Assembly (NCBI RefSeq): GCF_016919725.2
Contig: NZ_JAJERH010000005.1
Span: forward strand, 91,850 to 155,849
Source: Virgibacillus sp. AGTR
GTDB lineage: Bacteria; Bacillota; Bacilli; Bacillales; Amphibacillaceae
Direction of reading: 5' to 3'
DNA length: 64,000 nt
Part shown: positions 17,706 through 27,169 of the stretch, in pieces
How the letters are laid out: the number at the start of each line of letters is the position of its first letter
Position numbering within the stretch: position 1 is the first letter of the stretch
Notes under the pieces: model-generated
Told to the model about the DNA's origin: nothing
Databases searched by the model: none
Seen by the model: only the letters and a program-made list of their open reading frames with translations
Made by a program: the position numbers and the translations under genes

Positions 17706-18503
17706 TTATTTTTTGGCAAACTGCTTTTTTAATACTCGTTCCATAGGTCCAGGAAGCACCTGATATAATCTGCTTCCTGCATCCATCCACCATGGTAAAT
17801 TGATTTCTCGTTTCTTTACAAACAAATAACGAATGATTTTTTGTGCCACCTGATCTGGATCAAGCATATATTTTTGAACGTTCTTTTGATAGGTTCCATC
17901 TGGATCTGCAGAAAGAAAAAAATTAGTTTGAACAGGTCCTAAATTTACGGCAGTTACTTCTATTTTACTATCCGTTAATTCTTGTCGAAGCCCATTAGTA
18001 AAACCCAATACTGCATGCTTGGTTGCACTATAGATCGCTGCCTTTGGCGTAGCAAGCTTTCCAGCTTGTGAAGCGATATTAATGATGTGTGCTTCTCCTT
18101 CAAGTGTAGCAAAATAAGGAAGTATCTGCTTCGTTATTTGGATTAGCGCATGAACATTTAATTGAAACATTCGCTCAATATCTTCTTCATTCATGTGCAT
18201 GACATCTTCAAAAATTCCTATTCCCGCATTATTTATTAGACCTTGGATTTTTTGATGTTCAGTTAAGATATTGGCTATCACTTGTGTACGGTCTTTACGA
18301 TGCCCTAAGTCCACCTTATAAACATAGCATTCTACAGAAAATTGTTTCTCTATCTGCTCCTTGATCTTTTCTAATTTATTTATAGAACGAGCCAATATAA
18401 TTGGTATACCACCATTTTTCGCAATGTGCCATGTTAGCCTCTCTCCAATGCCACTTGAAGCTCCAGTAATGATAATCTTTTTACCTGATATCTTAGTTTG
18501 CAT
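17706..18503 (-). CDS. yqjQ: Short-chain dehydrogenase/reductase (YqjQ)
   Basis: This is an NAD(P)-dependent SDR-family oxidoreductase whose substrate is unknown. The 265-residue protein has the Rossmann motif TGASSGIGERL near residue 14, NNAGIG near residue 89, a catalytic serine in NIASQAGKL, and the Tyr-x-x-x-Lys pair in YSATKHAVLG. A basic C-terminus (ERVLKKQFAKK) is present. I chose the ATG at 18503 because it begins close to the conserved GKKIIITG strand. The longer frame starts at 18521 directly against GGAGG with no spacing. It overlaps the yqjP stop by 11 bases, indicating coupling. Confidence 0.88.
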   Translation of the reverse strand: MQTKISGKKIIITGASSGIGERLTWHIAKNGGIPIILARSINKLEKIKEQIEKQFSVECYVYKVDLGHRKDRTQVIANILTEHQKIQGLINNAGIGIFEDVMHMNEEDIERMFQLNVHALIQITKQILPYFATLEGEAHIINIASQAGKLATPKAAIYSATKHAVLGFTNGLRQELTDSKIEVTAVNLGPVQTNFFLSADPDGTYQKNVQKYMLDPDQVAQKIIRYLFVKKREINLPWWMDAGSRLYQVLPGPMERVLKKQFAKK

Positions 18504-19461
18504 AATAAATAAGCTTTCCATCCTCCGTTTTTTTAGTAATACGTCCCTCGTTCTCTAAATAATCTAATTGGCCAATTGTTTCAGACATCGTGAGATCGAT
18601 TTGATTTTTGAATTGCCTTGGAAATATTTGTGTGCATAATTGAAACGGTGTTTGCGGCTGAGTTATTAATAAATCAAAGACCTTATCTGCTCTTTCCTGC
18701 TGTTTTTTTAGTCTGTTTTCGATTAAGCTCTTAGGTTTTTGTACCACCTGACCATGTCCTGGTAACACACAGTCCACTCGCAAATCAATACATTTTTGTA
18801 AATTACGGCGATATTGAAGCATAGGCTTTGGTCTAAATTCGATCGACTCGCCCGGTGATGGTGGTTCCATAAGTGGATTAGAAGAAATATGCTCTAATAT
18901 ATGATCTCCCCCAACTAGTAGCCGATCGGTTTTACGTAAAAAAGAAAGATGACTTTGCGCATGACCTTTCGTATCAATCACTTGCCAACCTGGATGACCA
19001 GGAAGTTCATCTCCTTCATCTATAAAACGGGTTAGTTCACCTTTTCCTACATAATTTAATGGCGCACTCAATTTATTTAAATACGGAAGAAATGTTTCTG
19101 GTATGCCAGAAAGCGAAAAATACTTCTCAAAAAATTGCTTATAATGCTGAAGATATAATTCATCACGTTGGATCCATGGATCCACATTAGCATGTGCAAT
19201 TATACGCTCTGCTCTGGGAAACTGATCAATTAATCCTATATGATCAGGATGATGGTGCGTTAAAATCACTTGTTCAATGTCTTTTGGAAAATAACCCATT
19301 CGCTTTAGTTGTTCTTTGAGTGTCTCCCAAGCTTCCTTTGTCTTTACACCTGCATCTATGATAGAAAGCAAATCGCCTTTTAACAGATAGATATGAACAT
19401 CACCTACTGCAAAAGGGGTGGGTACCGTTATTTGACTAATCGTTTTATCCATTACTTTCAT
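18493..19461 (-). CDS. yqjP: Metallo-beta-lactamase fold hydrolase (YqjP)
   Basis: This cytoplasmic metallo-hydrolase has an unknown substrate. The 322-residue protein has the zinc motif HHHPDHIG near residue 76, a distal His in DTKGHAQSH, an Asp in GGDHILEH, and VLPGHGQVV. The C-terminal third is helical and resembles a winged-helix tail of LACTB2-like proteins (IGQLDYLENEGRITKK). The ATG at 19461 follows TTGGAGGA; the upstream ATG at 19494 lies within a 22-bp perfect palindrome and has no ribosome-binding site. A sigma-A promoter and that palindrome suggest control by a TetR-like repressor. Confidence 0.88.
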   Translation of the reverse strand: MKVMDKTISQITVPTPFAVGDVHIYLLKGDLLSIIDAGVKTKEAWETLKEQLKRMGYFPKDIEQVILTHHHPDHIGLIDQFPRAERIIAHANVDPWIQRDELYLQHYKQFFEKYFSLSGIPETFLPYLNKLSAPLNYVGKGELTRFIDEGDELPGHPGWQVIDTKGHAQSHLSFLRKTDRLLVGGDHILEHISSNPLMEPPSPGESIEFRPKPMLQYRRNLQKCIDLRVDCVLPGHGQVVQKPKSLIENRLKKQQERADKVFDLLITQPQTPFQLCTQIFPRQFKNQIDLTMSETIGQLDYLENEGRITKKTEDGKLIYYAN

Positions 19462-19475
19462 ACTTACATTCCTCC

Positions 19476-19497
19476 AAAATGAATGATCATTCATTTT
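19476..19497. promoter_or_regulatory. 22-bp perfect palindrome, candidate TetR-family operator
   Basis: The two arms are AAAATGAATGA and its exact complement with no spacer. The half-site TGAATGA resembles that of Bacillus FadR, whose sites have four extra central bases. It lies between the yqjP -10 element and the ribosome-binding site, a position suited to repression. Confidence 0.6.
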
Positions 19498-19503
19498 TAA
19501 TCT

Positions 19504-19532
19504 ATTTTACCTTGTCACACTCACATTGTCGA
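19504..19532 (-). promoter_or_regulatory. Sigma-A promoter of the yqjP-yqjQ-yqkB unit
   Basis: On the minus strand TCGACA is followed after 17 bases by TAAAAT. Transcription would start near 19497, at the edge of the palindrome. Confidence 0.6.
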
Positions 19533-19601
19533 TTAATTACTATCATTTTGGATAAACTCTTTCGGTACCTCGACGGATTGATCATACGCATCTCAATTTA
19601 T

Positions 19602-21224
19602 TCAGTTACAAAACAAACGATGTATTGCTCTTTCTACTATTTTCGGCAAATACTCAAAACTATACGTGATCTCTAGTCGCTCTGTCCATTGATGAGGATC
19701 TTTTCCTAACGGACCTATATTTAAAACAGGCATCGTTAATTGTTCCATGACATCTTCCGGAATTTCAAAACCATTATTTTGTAATGGCATATTAGACGTA
19801 TAGTTTTTTAAACTTCCTAGCGTTGAAGGAGGTCCAACGAAGCTTAAATCTGACAGACCAGTAAAAAACTCCGATACAGTTAAGTTAATTTGATTTTTCT
19901 CTTTCGTATACGTCGTAATTTCCTTCATCACTTGCTGAATGTATGGATCTGTTCCTGAAGAAACTGCTGGGTAAAACGGTGGACAATAGAATAAAATGAT
20001 CATTGGAGCTAAATCTTTACACATAGATGCTAAATCCTGGACAAGTAATGTAGAAAAATCCCTATCTTCCTCTGTGCGTTGACTAACCAATAAATTCTGC
20101 CTACGATTAATCTCTGCTTGTCCATAACGTTTGACAGCTTCCTGATATAATTCTTCATACATCATTACATTAACTTTAATTAGCGGCATGGTAAAATCGG
20201 TGGCAATTTCAGAGAAATGATCCGCTTTTTCCTGGATATAGTGCTCTATATTTTGGGCAGCGTCCATCGCACCTTGAAGCAATTTTAAATTTATATCATG
20301 TAAGGATTGTTTCATATATAAGACATTATACATGGCAATTGCTGATTGAGGGGTCTTTACGGAATAATTCTCTTTTAAATCCCGTTGCATCAGACTAACT
20401 GGTGGAGGCGTTACTTCATCACCAATTCTTTCTATAAAAGCTTCATCAAGCTCTAGCTGTTGTGACAAGAAACTAATCATTAAATTAGGATTAACGCCTG
20501 AAAAAGGTTCTCCCACATGCGACTCTTTACCGTAACAATAAAATCCCGGTAATATTTTTCCAATTGAACCAGTATATACATAATAAGCTTCATCGCCAGG
20601 ATATTTGCTAAACATTGGCTCACCGTTTAAACATGCCAGATATGTTAGCTTCTGCTTTTCCTTCCATTCATGGAGTATAGGTAAAGCTGTTAACATTCCT
20701 TTTGAATTGACTTCTTCATCCGGAACAGTAAGTAATAGTATATTACCATCAAACTCACCGTCAATTGCTTTCTCGAGCATAGAAAGGTGTACTGTTAAAC
20801 CTGCCTTCATATCCATTGTGCCTCTTCCAAACAACCAGTCTCCAGTCTCCATATCTTGCTGAACCGCTTTAGATAATCGTTCCTTTTGTTTATACAATTC
20901 TTTTGTCAATGCTTTTGGATGAAATGCAAGGTTTTGTAGTGATCCAAAATCTTCAACATCCACAACATCAAAGTGACTTAACAAGATTATCGTTTTGTCA
21001 GTTTCATTTTTACTCTTAACAAAGGCCGTCAGTAACCTTCTGCCATCATCCAAACCATGAAGCTTTAAATACGAAGGATTTGTTTGAAAATATTGGTTTT
21101 GTTCTAACAAATGATACATATACTCTGCTAAAGCAATCTCTGCTGAAGATCCAGTTACACTTTGATAATTGACGAGTGAGCATAACAGATTCGTAAGTTC
21201 TTCCTTTGTTTGCCATGTTTTCAA
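19602..21224 (-). CDS. yqjN: M20-family peptidase, RocB-like (YqjN)
   Basis: This 540-residue protein belongs to the M20 zinc peptidase superfamily and is most like RocB/YqjN, linked to amino-acid (arginine) degradation; its exact substrate is unknown. The metal-site motifs are LLSHFDVVD, GRGTMDMKAGL, and the catalytic glutamates in VPDEEVNSKG. A dimerization-type insert and a long C-terminal region with YCPPFYPAVSSGTD follow, giving the greater length typical of RocB. The gene is monocistronic as far as the sequence shows. It diverges from the glycerophosphodiesterase gene across a 160-base gap. Confidence 0.85.
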   Translation of the reverse strand: MKTWQTKEELTNLLCSLVNYQSVTGSSAEIALAEYMYHLLEQNQYFQTNPSYLKLHGLDDGRRLLTAFVKSKNETDKTIILLSHFDVVDVEDFGSLQNLAFHPKALTKELYKQKERLSKAVQQDMETGDWLFGRGTMDMKAGLTVHLSMLEKAIDGEFDGNILLLTVPDEEVNSKGMLTALPILHEWKEKQKLTYLACLNGEPMFSKYPGDEAYYVYTGSIGKILPGFYCYGKESHVGEPFSGVNPNLMISFLSQQLELDEAFIERIGDEVTPPPVSLMQRDLKENYSVKTPQSAIAMYNVLYMKQSLHDINLKLLQGAMDAAQNIEHYIQEKADHFSEIATDFTMPLIKVNVMMYEELYQEAVKRYGQAEINRRQNLLVSQRTEEDRDFSTLLVQDLASMCKDLAPMIILFYCPPFYPAVSSGTDPYIQQVMKEITTYTKEKNQINLTVSEFFTGLSDLSFVGPPSTLGSLKNYTSNMPLQNNGFEIPEDVMEQLTMPVLNIGPLGKDPHQWTERLEITYSFEYLPKIVERAIHRLFCN

Positions 21225-21384
21225 GCGTATCCCTCCAGTATTTAGTATAAATTACAAACTTTATAAGACATTGACTTTTACATGAAAATCAAACACAATG
21301 ATTAAAAGTAAAGCACGATCGAATGAGAGCATTGCTCAACAGGACTTTGTGTGATGTCAAATGCAACTAAAGAGGTGGATAAGA

Positions 21385-22119
21385 TTGAAAACCAACATAT
21401 TTGCACATCGTGGTGCTAGCAAATATGCACCTGAGAATACAATGCCTGCTTTTCAGAAAGCGTATCATATGAATGCAGATGGGATTGAAACTGATGTACA
21501 GTTAACAAAAGATAATATCCCTGTACTTATACATGATGAAAATGTAAAACGTACAACCAATTCGGTAGGTCTTGTAAGTAAATTATCCTATCAAGAATTA
21601 AAAGAATTGGATGCAGGTAGCTGGTTTTCACCTGAATTTAAGGGAATTAAGATACCTACACTTGATGAGTTTCTCAATTGGATTAAAGATAAGCCTTTAT
21701 ATTTAAATATTGAACTAAAAAATAATAAAATAGATTATACAGATATAGAATCTATTGTTTATCAAGCAATCTCTAACTATCAGTTATTAAATCGTACCAC
21801 AATTTCGACTTTTAATCCAAATAGCGTTAAGAGGTTGAAAGAATATTCTAATTCTCTTGAGGTCGCTTTTCTAACGTCCAAACGATATAAAAGTCCTATC
21901 CGTGTAGCTAAAGAGCTTGGAGCTAATGCACTCCATCTGAAATATCGACTCTTACACCGTGAATTAGTCGAAAATATTCATAAAGAAAATATGAAATTAA
22001 GAATCTATACCGTAAATAAACCAGTAAGAATTATGCGATCGTTCAACCATCAGGTTGATGGAATTTTCACAGATGTACCTGATCTGGCATTTCATTATCG
22101 AGAATCAGTAACCGATTAA
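21385..22119 (+). CDS. Glycerophosphodiester phosphodiesterase (YqiK-like)
   Basis: The enzyme cleaves glycerophosphodiesters, products of lipid breakdown, to glycerol-3-phosphate and an alcohol. The protein (244 residues from the chosen TTG) has no signal peptide, so it should be cytoplasmic. GDPD motifs are FAHRGASKYAPENTM, the metal-site glutamate and aspartate in DGIETDVQLT, and LIHDENVKRTTN. The C-terminal part has VDGIFTDVPD. I chose the TTG at 21385, which follows AAAGAGGTGG at good spacing. The ATG at 21361 overlaps nothing useful and would add eight residues not expected in the family. It is followed closely by namA. Confidence 0.88.
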   Translation: MKTNIFAHRGASKYAPENTMPAFQKAYHMNADGIETDVQLTKDNIPVLIHDENVKRTTNSVGLVSKLSYQELKELDAGSWFSPEFKGIKIPTLDEFLNWIKDKPLYLNIELKNNKIDYTDIESIVYQAISNYQLLNRTTISTFNPNSVKRLKEYSNSLEVAFLTSKRYKSPIRVAKELGANALHLKYRLLHRELVENIHKENMKLRIYTVNKPVRIMRSFNHQVDGIFTDVPDLAFHYRESVTD

Positions 22120-22138
22120 TTAATATAGGAGGCCAAAA

Positions 22139-23164
22139 ATGAGCAAGTCATCACAATTATTTTCATCAATTGAACTAAAAGATGTATCATTAAAGAATCG
22201 AATTGTTATGTCTCCAATGTGTATGTATTCGTGTATACAGGAAGATGGAATGCTTACGTCATTTCATAAAACACATTATATTTCTCGTGCCGTTGGTCAA
22301 ATTGGGTTAATTATGCTCGAAGCATCAGCAGTCCAAATGGAAGGTAGGATCTCCGCACAAGATTTAGGCATATGGAGTGATGACCATGTTTTAGGATTAA
22401 AACAACTGAATGAAGAACTACATAGTTACGGAGCTAAGACGGCTATACAGCTTGCCCATGCAGGAAGAAAAGCTGAACTATCTTCTGCTATTTATGCACC
22501 GTCTGCTATCGCATTTAATGATACTTTCCAAGAGCCGCTAGAAATGTCACAAAATGATATTGACGATACAATTAATGCATTCAAAGACGGTGCGAGACGT
22601 GCCGCTGAAGCTTCGTTCGATGTTATAGAAATACATGGAGCACATGGATATTTAATTAATCAATTTTTATCACCATTGACTAATCACCGTACGGATGCAT
22701 ATGGAGGAAGTAAAGAGAATCGATACCGCTTTTTAAAAGAGATTATTGCTTCGATCAAAACTGTTTGGAATGGGCCAATTTTTGTACGAATTTCCACAGA
22801 TGAGTACGATAACAACGGAAATAGCCTAGAAGATATACTCTACTTTTGTTCTCAGTTAAAAGAGGACGGTGTCGACTTAATTGATTGCAGCTCTGGTGGA
22901 GTCGTCCCTGCAACGATCAATACTTACCCGGGTTACCAACTTAGACGCTGTGAAACAATTAAACAAGATGTCTCTATTGCTACTGGAGCAGTTGGTTTAA
23001 TTACCTCAGGAAAACAAGCTGAAGAGATTATTCAAAACAAACGAGCAGACTTAGTCTTTATCGGTAGGTCATTACTGAAAAATCCTTATTGGGCTAAAGA
23101 AGCAGCTGCTGAATTAAACTATGACTTAAAGGCACCTAAGCAATATATCAGAGGCTGGAAATAA
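22139..23164 (+). CDS. namA: NADPH dehydrogenase, old yellow enzyme family (NamA/YqjM)
   Basis: NamA is an FMN-dependent ene-reductase that reduces alpha,beta-unsaturated aldehydes, ketones and nitro compounds with NADPH, probably in detoxification. The 341-residue protein is a TIM barrel with the conserved stretches [14 protein letters not shown] near residue 17 (including the redox-tuning cysteine of the YqjM class), [26 protein letters not shown] with the His-x-x-His pair, and RISTDEY. AGGAGG precedes the ATG. It lies between the glycerophosphodiesterase gene and rnz; in B. subtilis yqjM and yqjK (rnz) are also neighbours. Confidence 0.95.
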   Translation: MSKSSQLFSSIELKDVSLKNRIVMSPMCMYSCIQEDGMLTSFHKTHYISRAVGQIGLIMLEASAVQMEGRISAQDLGIWSDDHVLGLKQLNEELHSYGAKTAIQLAHAGRKAELSSAIYAPSAIAFNDTFQEPLEMSQNDIDDTINAFKDGARRAAEASFDVIEIHGAHGYLINQFLSPLTNHRTDAYGGSKENRYRFLKEIIASIKTVWNGPIFVRISTDEYDNNGNSLEDILYFCSQLKEDGVDLIDCSSGGVVPATINTYPGYQLRRCETIKQDVSIATGAVGLITSGKQAEEIIQNKRADLVFIGRSLLKNPYWAKEAAAELNYDLKAPKQYIRGWK

Positions 23165-23180
23165 TACTGGAGGTTATACG

Positions 23181-24098
23181 ATGGAGTTGATTTTTCTTGG
23201 AACAGGAGCAGGTGTACCCTCCAAACAAAGAAACGTGTCATCCGTAGCACTTTCCATGCTACAAGAATTAAATAGTGTTTGGTTATTTGACTGTGGAGAA
23301 GCAACCCAACATCAAATTCTCCATACATCAATTAAGCCAAGAAAAATTAATAAAATTTTTATCACTCATTTGCATGGTGACCATATCTTTGGTCTACCTG
23401 GCTTCTTAAGTAGTCGATCTTTTCAAGGTGGTGAAGATCCGTTAACTATTTATGGTCCTAAGGGAATTCAGCAATTTGTTGAAACGAGTTTAGGTGTAAG
23501 TGATACTCATCTTAATTATTCATTATTGTTTGTGGAAATTGAGAATAATATGGTAGTGAAAGATAGTCACTTTTCAGTCCATATACAAGCGTTAGATCAC
23601 GCAATTCCTAGTTTTGGATTTCGTATTATGGAGCAGGATAAACCTGGAGAATTACTAGTAAATAAATTAAAAGACATAGGGATTAAACCTGGACCTATTT
23701 ACAAACAAATAAAAGAAAATGAAGTTGTGGTAACGGAAGCTGGTAGGAAAATTTATCGAAAAGATGTTATTGGACAGGATAAAAAAGGGAGAGTAGTAGC
23801 TATATTAGGTGATACAAGGTATTCAACAAATTACATATCTTTGGTTAAAGATGCTGACGTTCTAGTTCATGAAGCCACATTTAGCCATGATAAGTCTATT
23901 CTTGCTAAGCGATATTTCCACTCAACAACGACGCAAGCTGCAGAACTTGCCAAAAAAGGCAACTGCAAGCGCCTAATACTTACTCATATCTCATCAAGAT
24001 ACCAAAAGGAAGAAAATGAGCAACTTTTACAGGAGGCCCAAATGATCTTCCCACATACAGAAATTGCATATGACTTCTCTAGTTTTTTGATTAATTAA
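23181..24098 (+). CDS. rnz: Ribonuclease Z
   Basis: RNase Z is the endonuclease that removes 3' trailers from tRNA precursors lacking an encoded CCA. The 305-residue protein has the short-form architecture. Visible motifs are [13 protein letters not shown] at the start, the zinc motif [14 protein letters not shown] near residue 62, the flexible-arm region with KDIGIKPGP near residue 170, [16 protein letters not shown], and the final histidine in LTHISSRYQ. It starts 16 bases after namA and ends 13 bases before the aldehyde dehydrogenase gene, so these plus-strand genes form one unit. Confidence 0.96.
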   Translation: MELIFLGTGAGVPSKQRNVSSVALSMLQELNSVWLFDCGEATQHQILHTSIKPRKINKIFITHLHGDHIFGLPGFLSSRSFQGGEDPLTIYGPKGIQQFVETSLGVSDTHLNYSLLFVEIENNMVVKDSHFSVHIQALDHAIPSFGFRIMEQDKPGELLVNKLKDIGIKPGPIYKQIKENEVVVTEAGRKIYRKDVIGQDKKGRVVAILGDTRYSTNYISLVKDADVLVHEATFSHDKSILAKRYFHSTTTQAAELAKKGNCKRLILTHISSRYQKEENEQLLQEAQMIFPHTEIAYDFSSFLIN

Positions 24099-24111
24099 AG
24101 GAGGGCTTTCT

Positions 24112-25482
24112 ATGTCACAAATTGAATCGATTATTGCTGACCAACGAGCATTTTTCTTAAATGGCAATACGATGAATTTTAATAGCCGCAAAGAACAACT
24201 TCAGAAACTTAAAAGTATGCTAAAGGAAAATGAACCTGCTATATATAAAGCATTAAAAACAGATCTAAATAAATCCAAACATGAAACACTAACAACTGAA
24301 TTAGGATTTTTAATAACCGAATTAGATCATACACTGAAGCATTTAAGAGATTGGATGGAACCTATTAAGGTTTCTGCTCCAATCACCCATAAAGGAACAA
24401 AAAACTTTATTATGAAGGAGCCTTACGGAGTTTGTCTGATCATGGCACCTTGGAATTATCCTTTACAGTTAGCGCTCGCACCAGTAATTGGTGCACTAGC
24501 TGCAGGTAATTGTGCTGTAATTAAACCTTCTGAAGATGCACCAGCTACTTCAGCATTATTGCGTGAAATGATTAGGGAATACTTTGATCCATCTTATTTA
24601 ACAGTCATTGAAGGCGCAAAAGAAATTGCTCAGGAGCTTTTACAACAGCGTTTTGATTATATCTTCTTTACTGGTAGTACCCAGACTGGGAAAATTATTA
24701 TGAGAGAAGCAAGTAATCACTTAACTCCTGTAACACTTGAATTGGGAGGTAAAAGCCCCGTTATCGTTGATAAAGATGCTAATATTAATCTAGCAGCAAA
24801 GCGTATTGTCTGGGGTAAATTTACGAATGCTGGCCAAACTTGTGTTGCTCCAGATTACTTATATGTACACGAAAAGGTTAAATTTAAATTATTAAAAGCC
24901 ATGAAGAAATATATGAAGAGCTTCTATGGTAAAAGCCCTTTATCAAATAAAGACTATATCCGAATCATCAACGAAAAGCATTTCGATCGGTTACATACTT
25001 ATTTATCTACAGGAACTATTCTACATGGCGGTGAATCGAATCGAAACCTATTAAAAATTGAACCTACGATTCTTGACAAAATCACGTGGGACGATCCAAT
25101 TATGCAGGAAGAAATATTTGGACCAATCCTTCCGGTACTTACGTTTAAGGATATAGAAGATGCAGTTGGAGTAGTTAAAATGCAAGAAAAACCTCTAGCT
25201 TTATATTACTTTGGAGAAAATGAAAATACGCAACAACAAATTATGCAGTACTTATCATTCGGTGGTGGTAGTATAAATGATACACTTTACCATCTAGCTA
25301 ATCCACATCTTCCGTTTGGTGGTGTTGGTGCAAGTGGCATGGGAGCATATCATGGAAAATATAGCTTTAATACGTTTTCTCATAAGAAGAGCATCTTAAA
25401 ACAAACAACAAAATTTGATATTCCATTCCGTTATCCCGGTGGAAAACTGTCACAAACAATTATAAATAAAATTATGAAATAA
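24112..25482 (+). CDS. Aldehyde dehydrogenase (class 3-like)
   Basis: This enzyme oxidises aldehydes to acids with NAD(P). The 456-residue length and lack of an N-terminal extension fit the class-3/fatty-aldehyde group, similar to B. subtilis YwdH. The motifs appear in order: APWNYPLQL, KPSEDAPATS, FFTGSTQTGK for cofactor binding, the catalytic glutamate in TLELGGKSP, the nucleophile in NAGQTCVAPDYL, and EEIFGPILPV. GAGGG precedes the ATG. It is the last gene of the plus-strand block, followed by a long hairpin that probably ends transcription. Preference for long-chain aldehydes is likely but not proven by sequence. Confidence 0.9.
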   Translation: MSQIESIIADQRAFFLNGNTMNFNSRKEQLQKLKSMLKENEPAIYKALKTDLNKSKHETLTTELGFLITELDHTLKHLRDWMEPIKVSAPITHKGTKNFIMKEPYGVCLIMAPWNYPLQLALAPVIGALAAGNCAVIKPSEDAPATSALLREMIREYFDPSYLTVIEGAKEIAQELLQQRFDYIFFTGSTQTGKIIMREASNHLTPVTLELGGKSPVIVDKDANINLAAKRIVWGKFTNAGQTCVAPDYLYVHEKVKFKLLKAMKKYMKSFYGKSPLSNKDYIRIINEKHFDRLHTYLSTGTILHGGESNRNLLKIEPTILDKITWDDPIMQEEIFGPILPVLTFKDIEDAVGVVKMQEKPLALYYFGENENTQQQIMQYLSFGGGSINDTLYHLANPHLPFGGVGASGMGAYHGKYSFNTFSHKKSILKQTTKFDIPFRYPGGKLSQTIINKIMK

Positions 25483-25518
25483 TGACAATGTAAAAATCTC
25501 GAGTAATATACATTAAAG

Positions 25519-25630
25519 AAAAAGCCGAACTTAAATTCGAAACACACTGGTGCGGGCCCTGGTAGTTAGAGTAAAAATCTAACATCTAGGGATAATCACC
25601 ACTGGAGAAATCGAATTAGTTCGGCTTTTA
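25519..25630. repeat. Long near-continuous hairpin element between convergent genes
   Basis: Arms AAAAGCCGAAC (25520-25530) and GTTCGGCTTTT (25619-25629) are perfect complements. Inside, ATTCGA pairs with TCGAAT, CACTGGTG with CACCACTG (one mismatch), and GTTAGA with TCTAAC around the loop GTAAAAA. The whole 110 bases can fold as one rod. It probably acts as a bidirectional terminator, but its length suggests a MITE-like or structured RNA origin. Confidence 0.7.
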
Positions 25631-25817
25631 ATTGGATCATCTTGTATATTATTCATTATTCAACTATACTATTTAAATCAGCAATCTGTGTAGAAATATT
25701 GAAATATAGCTGATTTCCACTACATTGTTAATTTCATCATTTCATATAAAATGGTGCTTTCTATAGCCTACTATCTTGTTAAGACAAGTATTTAGCTCAA
25801 TATGTACCTGCCTCATT

Positions 25818-27065
25818 TTAACGCTTAAAATCATCCAAGAAATCTTTTTGAAAGCTCGTACTTGGACTTTGATTATCCGTATTGGTAGTATTCCATGAGA
25901 TAAACGGATTTTTTCCGTATTTCTCAGATAGCTCATTAATCGTTTTATATAACTTTTCTTTTCCCGCCACTTTTTCATATGAAAATAGATCGAGTTGCTG
26001 TGCAATATTTTGCTTCTCTTCTACATCCTGTACAGTAATTCCCAATAGTCTAATTGGTTCTAGATTCCAATGCTTTTGCAATAATTCATTTGCGATTATT
26101 AAGATATCTTCTTTTGACTCAATATAGTTTCTTAATTTTTTGCTTCGTGTAATAGTCTTCCGATCATGATAGCGAATCATTACTTGTATGCTACGTCCAA
26201 CTGCTTGTTTTCGCTTTAATCGACGTGCTACATTTTCGGCGAGGTAATGCATCAATGCTCTAATTTCTGTTTCATCTGTAGTATCCTGCGGTAGTGTTTT
26301 TGAGTTACCAATACTTTTAAATTCATAGACAGCATCAGGATCTACAGGACGTTGATCCACACCATTTGCTCGATTTTTTAGTCGTTCACCATTAATTCCA
26401 AGTATTTGTTTTAATTCGTAGACATTCCCACGCGCAAGATCACCTATTGTCTCTATCCCTATTCCTTTTAATTTAGTGGCTGTTTTCCCTCCTACTCCAT
26501 ACATTTCTTCAATTGGTAACGGCCACAGCATTGAGGGCATCTCACGCTTTCTTAATACTGTAATTCCCATTGGCTTCTTCATGTCGGATGCCATTTTTGC
26601 AAGAAATTTATTTGGTGCTATCCCAATACTGCATGGCAAATCGAGCTCTCTAGCTATTCTTTTCTGTAAATTGGCTGCTATATCTAAAGGTGTACCCATT
26701 CCTTTACTTTCCGTTACATCCATATAGCCTTCATCGATAGATACGGGTTGTACAAATGGAGTTATTTCTGAAAGCATTTTGAAAATCTCTCTAGAGGCTG
26801 TTCGATAGCGTTCAAAATTAGGGCGTAGGACAATTAATTCAGGACATAGTTTTTTAGCCTTCCATAGATTCATTGTCGTTTTTACCCCTTTAGCCCTTGC
26901 TTCATAACTGCTTGTTACAACAATTCCTCGTCTCTCTTCAGGATTACCAGCAATGGCTACAGGCCTGCCCTTAAGTTTCGGGTTATACGCCATCTCAACT
27001 GAAGCATAGAAGCAATTCATATCAATATGGAAGATAACTCTTCGCTTCGTAGCTTGATTCGTCAT
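25818..27065 (-). CDS. dinB: DNA polymerase IV (Y-family)
   Basis: DinB is an error-prone translesion polymerase. The 415-residue protein begins with the palm motif HIDMNCFYASVEMAYNP, followed by the steric-gate tyrosine region and the catalytic SIDEGYMDVT near residue 105. It continues with the helix-hairpin-helix part (GVGGKTATKLKGIGIETIG) and ends in the little-finger domain. The last residues before the stop include SFQKDFLDDFKR. I chose the ATG at 27065, preceded by AAGGAG; the longer frame would start at a TTG at 27092. No LexA/DinR box of the CGAACNNNNGTTYC type is visible upstream. It matches B. subtilis yqjH by location. Confidence 0.93.
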   Translation of the reverse strand: MTNQATKRRVIFHIDMNCFYASVEMAYNPKLKGRPVAIAGNPEERRGIVVTSSYEARAKGVKTTMNLWKAKKLCPELIVLRPNFERYRTASREIFKMLSEITPFVQPVSIDEGYMDVTESKGMGTPLDIAANLQKRIARELDLPCSIGIAPNKFLAKMASDMKKPMGITVLRKREMPSMLWPLPIEEMYGVGGKTATKLKGIGIETIGDLARGNVYELKQILGINGERLKNRANGVDQRPVDPDAVYEFKSIGNSKTLPQDTTDETEIRALMHYLAENVARRLKRKQAVGRSIQVMIRYHDRKTITRSKKLRNYIESKEDILIIANELLQKHWNLEPIRLLGITVQDVEEKQNIAQQLDLFSYEKVAGKEKLYKTINELSEKYGKNPFISWNTTNTDNQSPSTSFQKDFLDDFKR

Positions 27066-27123
27066 ACATATACTGCTCCTTAATACGGACAATTTAATAT
27101 CACTTTTAATCCATTATAACATA

Positions 27124-27163
27124 CCAAAGAAAAAACCCTTTAAGCGTTGCACTTAAAGGGTTT
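27124..27163 (-). terminator. Terminator after yqjE
   Basis: A perfect 12-bp inverted repeat (AAACCCTTTAAG and CTTAAAGGGTTT) with an eight-base loop is followed on the minus strand by TTTTTTCTTT. It begins a few bases after the yqjE stop. Confidence 0.85.
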
Positions 27164-27169
27164 ACTTTG

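Noticed and set aside
25742..26005. An 87-codon ORF overlapping the dinB 3' end, considered as a YqzH-like gene
   Set aside because: Most of it is a frame-shifted shadow of dinB, and the free part (24 codons) shows no resemblance to YqzH as I recall it.
27066..27123. LexA/DinR box upstream of dinB
   Set aside because: No CGAACNNNNGTTYC-like sequence is present in the gap.
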